From contig JAIUOO010000022.1 of assembly GCA_020161695.1 (NCBI GenBank), positions 26,381-90,380 of the forward strand: DNA of 64,000 nucleotides, in the 5' to 3' direction. The position numbers and the translations under genes are program-made. The notes beneath the pieces are model-generated. The model saw only the letters and a list, made by a program, of their open reading frames with translations, ran no database searches and was not told the DNA's origin. Position 1 is the first letter of the stretch, and each line of letters opens with the position of its first letter. Positions 61,269 to 64,000 of this stretch are shown here, piece after piece. This DNA is from Pseudomonadota bacterium (GTDB lineage: Bacteria; Pseudomonadota; Alphaproteobacteria; Rhizobiales; Phreatobacteraceae).

Positions 61269-63059
61269 TCACCCGCAGCAGCAATCGCCCTTGCCCGCGC
61301 CGTTCTGCACGCTGGCGTGGTTCTTCTCCGCGGGCAGGTCCATGGCGGGGTTTTCGGCGAAGAAGCCGTTGGGCTTCAGCATGAAGCCGGCATATTCCAT
61401 CGGCATGACCGGGAAATCCTCGGGCTTGCAGACATGGGTGTGGCCGAAGGAGTGCCAGACCACGAGGTCGGCATTCTCGATGGAGCGGCCCTGCTTCACA
61501 TAGGCCGGCAAGCCGTCGCCGCCGGCATGCTGGTTCGGATAGTTGCCGCTGGCATATTTCTCTTGCGGGTCGAAGGGCGTCACCCAGACGTGCTTCGTGG
61601 CGAAGCCGCCGCGCTGGGCCACCGTCGAGCCCTCCTGCGCCAGCATCAGCGGGCTCGGCTGGACGATCAGCTTGTAGCCGGTCGGCTTGCCGACGCTGTT
61701 GAGGACGTTGGGGTTGGTGATCTTCCAGTAGCGGCCGGTCCGGCCGTCGGCCTCGCGGGCGGCGTCGCGCTCGTTGGCCAGCACGCGGGAGGTGGTGTCG
61801 AAGACATTGCCGTAGGGATTGTCGGTGCCCCAGGGCCGCGGCACGAATTCGTGCTCGGTGACCGTGTTGCCGGAACCGTCGACGGCCATGTGCATGCGCA
61901 CGTTGAAGAAGTGCTGATGGGTCGGCCCGCCGAGGCCCTCGTCCACCATGCCGCCCCAGGGATAGGTCTTGCCCGGCGCGACGGCGGCGGTCTGGATGAT
62001 GCCGGTGAGCTTGGCTTCCAGCTGGATCGTGCCGTCCTGATAGAGGTACCAGTAGAAGCCGTAATCGTAATTGCCGACGGTGGCGAAGAACGAGATGACG
62101 AGGCGGCGCGAGCGGCGCGCCTCGAACACGCCGGTGCGCATCTCGTAGTGCTTCCACAGGAGCCCGTAATCCTCCTCGTGCATGCAGACGGCATTGGGCA
62201 TGACGATGGGATTGCCGTTGTCGTCGGCCATCGGCACGTCGAAATAGTGGATCAGGCCGAGACAGTCGCAGCCGAGTTCAAGGGCGTTGGCGAGCTTGCC
62301 GAGGCCATATTCGCCGGCGTCGAAGGCGCTCTTCCAGAAATGGTTGGCGGTCGGGTCGGCATAGGGCACCACCATCTCGGTGACGCTGGCGCGGTGCATG
62401 ACGGGACGGAGGCGGCCCTTGTCGCGAATGCCGAGCTCGTGGAGCACGAGGCCCTCGCGGGCGGTGAAGCCGACGCGGAACGACCAGTTCTGCCAGTCGA
62501 CCCTCCAGCCGTCGACCGAGAAGCTCGGGCCCTCGGGCTGGACGATGTTCAGGGGCTTCAGGTCGGTGCGCGGCGGGGGCAGGGACAAGCGGTCATAGTT
62601 GCGGCGCTTCTTCGGGATCGGGACGATCTCGGCCTCGTCGACGAGATGAACCACGCGGTTCTCGACGAGATCGACGAGGGCGACGACACCCTCGATGGGC
62701 GAGGCATAGCCGTTGTCGTTGATATGCTCGCGGTAATAGCTGACCGCGCTGACGAGACGGCGGCCAAGTTCGGCCTCCCGGCCGAAATAGCCGGCCGAGA
62801 AGGGATCGACCTGCACCAGCGCGATCTCGTCCTCGGTCAGGCCTCGGCGCGTCATGGCGGCGCGCCAGCCCGGATCCGCCTTGACGATGTCGCCGGCCTT
62901 GAAGAACTCCTCGATGATCACGGCCGGCTGGCCGTAGGGCGCCGCCTTGGTGTCGCGGGTGGCGAAGGCGAGGACGGTCTTCGCGCCGATATCGACCAGC
63001 GCCTCGTGGACCGCGCCGGTGGCGGTGTCGATGGTGATGGCGAAGGCCCGGCGGCGGAC
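61269..63059 (-). CDS. Copper-containing primary amine oxidase, N-terminus missing
   Basis: About 597 residues of a copper amine oxidase, which converts primary amines such as tyramine or phenylethylamine to aldehydes, ammonia and peroxide. The topaquinone precursor tyrosine is in GNYDYGFYWYLYQDG (codon 62067-62069); copper histidines are expected in the HQHFFNVRMH segment and in the late WHSFGHTHV. The frame is open to 63059 and begins VRRRAFAITIDTATGAVHEA, which lines up about 55 residues into related enzymes, so the N-terminal start is absent. It ends in an unusual GDCCCG tail. Truncated where it meets the permease fragment. Confidence 0.88.
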   Translation of the reverse strand, partial: VRRRAFAITIDTATGAVHEALVDIGAKTVLAFATRDTKAAPYGQPAVIIEEFFKAGDIVKADPGWRAAMTRRGLTEDEIALVQVDPFSAGYFGREAELGRRLVSAVSYYREHINDNGYASPIEGVVALVDLVENRVVHLVDEAEIVPIPKKRRNYDRLSLPPPRTDLKPLNIVQPEGPSFSVDGWRVDWQNWSFRVGFTAREGLVLHELGIRDKGRLRPVMHRASVTEMVVPYADPTANHFWKSAFDAGEYGLGKLANALELGCDCLGLIHYFDVPMADDNGNPIVMPNAVCMHEEDYGLLWKHYEMRTGVFEARRSRRLVISFFATVGNYDYGFYWYLYQDGTIQLEAKLTGIIQTAAVAPGKTYPWGGMVDEGLGGPTHQHFFNVRMHMAVDGSGNTVTEHEFVPRPWGTDNPYGNVFDTTSRVLANERDAAREADGRTGRYWKITNPNVLNSVGKPTGYKLIVQPSPLMLAQEGSTVAQRGGFATKHVWVTPFDPQEKYASGNYPNQHAGGDGLPAYVKQGRSIENADLVVWHSFGHTHVCKPEDFPVMPMEYAGFMLKPNGFFAENPAMDLPAEKNHASVQNGAGKGDCCCG

Positions 63060-63070
63060 CGGCCGGCCGC
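63053..63070. other. Junction of two truncated genes
   Basis: Left of this point the minus-strand amine oxidase is missing its first residues; right of it a plus-strand permease frame starts in mid-protein (GGPAGRTELLW). The bases at the join, GGCGGACCGGCCGGCCGC, are palindromic and readable in both frames, so the exact crossover cannot be placed more precisely. Either real recombination or an assembly misjoin. Confidence 0.6.
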
Positions 63071-63232
63071 ACCGAGCTTCTGTGGACGCTGATCGGCCGC
63101 ACCGCCTATGACGACGCGCGCATGGGCCGAGCCAATGCGATGGCCTATATTTCGATCCTGCTGTCGATCTTCTTCACTTGGTATTTCTTCCGCAAGCTGA
63201 TGACAGCGCGCAAGCATCTGGGGGCGTTCTGA
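63053..63232 (+). CDS. C-terminal fragment of a sugar ABC transporter permease (MalF-like)
   Basis: The last roughly 59 residues of a membrane subunit: GGPAGRTELLWTLIGRTAYD then DARMGRANAMAYISILLSIF then FTWYFFRKLM and a basic end. The GGP-x-x-x-TELL segment and the final helix with RRK-type tail are typical of MalF-like sugar permeases. It lacks the rest of the protein, including the start. Its stop overlaps the ATG of the next permease (TGATG), so the pair was once an intact operon. Composition appears less GC-rich than the rest of the window. Confidence 0.7.
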   Translation, partial: GGPAGRTELLWTLIGRTAYDDARMGRANAMAYISILLSIFFTWYFFRKLMTARKHLGAF

Positions 63233-64000
63233 TGTCAAAGCGCGCTCGAAATATCCTGACCTGGATCGGCACTTTCATCATCATGCTGATCATCTGCCTG
63301 CCGGGCTTGTGGGTCATCCTGTCGGCATTCCGCTCCAATGGCGAAATCCTGACACGGCCCGCAGTGTGGATTCCCGAGCGTCTGTCGCTCGACAATTTCC
63401 GCTCCATTTTCGGCTATGGCGAAAATGTCGTGGCGATCCCGGTGGGTTCATATTTCACCAATTCGCTGATCATTTCGTTGACCTCGACAGCAATCGCGGT
63501 CGCTATCGGCATGGCAGGCGGTTATGCCTTTGCGCGGTTTCGCTTTCCCGGGAAGTCGCAGGCATTCCTATGGTTCATGCTGTCGCGCACCGTGCCCGGC
63601 ATCGCGCTTTCGCTGCCGATTTTCATCCTGTGGAGCTGGATGGACATCATCGACACCAAATTCGGCGTCATCCTTGTCTACACCGCGATCAATGTGCCGT
63701 TCACGATCTGGCTGACCGAAGGTTTCTTCCGGCAAATCCCGCGCGATCTTAACGAGGCAGCTCAGATCGACGGCTGCACGCCCTGGCAGGCGTTCTGGCG
63801 GGTCGAGTTCCCGCTCGCCAAGGCCGGTATCGCGTCGTCTGGCATCTTCGCGTTCCTGACCTCGTGGAATGAATATGCACTGGCCAGCCAGCTGACGCGT
63901 TCCACCGATTCAAAGACGCTGCCGGTCGGCCTGATGGACTTCACCGCGCAGTTCACAATCGACTGGGCGGGCATGTGCGCCATGGCGGTGATCATCATCA
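63232..64000 (+). CDS. Carbohydrate ABC transporter permease (MalG-like), 3' end outside window
   Basis: At least 256 residues of the second permease of a sugar or polyol importer. It starts at ATG 63232, overlapping the preceding stop. Helices begin near residue 10 (IGTFIIMLIICLPGLWVIL); the EAA loop is LNEAAQIDGCTPWQAFWRVE then FPLAKAGI, the site that contacts the ATPase. It runs off the right edge. Codon choice has more A and T at third positions than in neighbouring genes, consistent with a different origin. Confidence 0.85.
   Translation, partial: MSKRARNILTWIGTFIIMLIICLPGLWVILSAFRSNGEILTRPAVWIPERLSLDNFRSIFGYGENVVAIPVGSYFTNSLIISLTSTAIAVAIGMAGGYAFARFRFPGKSQAFLWFMLSRTVPGIALSLPIFILWSWMDIIDTKFGVILVYTAINVPFTIWLTEGFFRQIPRDLNEAAQIDGCTPWQAFWRVEFPLAKAGIASSGIFAFLTSWNEYALASQLTRSTDSKTLPVGLMDFTAQFTIDWAGMCAMAVIII

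Overview
The window is GC-rich, densely coding DNA from an alphaproteobacterium, most likely a member of the Hyphomicrobiales (Rhizobiales). The evidence is its content and order: a DivL-type pseudo-histidine kinase, rimI-tsaB-nfu, a cysG-DUF2849-cysI-cysH-DUF934-cysD-cysNC cluster, an exonuclease-lptC-lptA-lptB-rpoN block, a ligase-associated exonuclease with its ATP-dependent ligase, and SMC. I cannot name the genus with confidence. I found no rRNA, tRNA, CRISPR array, integrase or transposase, so this is mainly core chromosome plus a few accessory cassettes.

Layout. 1-5.7 kb (minus): divL (runs off the left edge), rimI, tsaB, an Nfu-type Fe-S carrier behind a perfect 11-bp inverted repeat, a universal stress protein and a LysE-type exporter. 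5.8-7.6 kb: lepA. 7.9-19.5 kb (plus): an unbroken 11-gene sulfate assimilation locus covering uptake (sbp, cysT, cysW, cysA), siroheme synthesis (cysG), activation (cysD, cysNC), APS reduction (cysH) and sulfite reduction (cysI), with two small DUF genes. 19.5-24.1 kb (minus): a small unknown gene, an ABC exporter half-transporter with acidic tails and a fused FAD amine-oxidase/methyltransferase protein. 24.4-30.0 kb: a TRAP transporter, cupin and DUF1445 cluster divergent from a LysR regulator. 30.0-35.7 kb: DUF2948, an RNase D-like exonuclease, lptC, lptA, lptB, a secreted NTF2-like protein and rpoN, which has a sigma-54-type promoter in front of it. 35.8-40.6 kb: LysR with a divergent binding protein, proB, a BMP-family binding protein and a SnoaL-like protein.

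40.7-49.2 kb: fabI, a VOC protein, a class II J-domain protein, a lipoprotein, pdxH, eutBC, an SDR and SCO1 with a tiny membrane partner. 49.5-57.2 kb: DNA exonuclease and ligase, an XRE regulator, corA, a LysE/ArgO exporter and an L,D-transpeptidase flanked by two related miniature genes. 57.5-61.0 kb: smc. 61.3-63.06 kb: a copper amine oxidase lacking its N-terminus, abutting at about 63.06 kb the 3' end of a sugar-transporter permease gene and a second permease that runs off the right edge. That junction looks like a recombination point or an assembly chimera.

Two families of palindromic repeats are scattered through the window. Family A (about 90 bp, two opposed hairpins) occurs five times, always between genes. 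Family B (about 160-190 bp, terminal inverted repeats and a shared 23-bp palindromic core) occurs twice, once inside the DNA ligase gene, where it is translated in frame.
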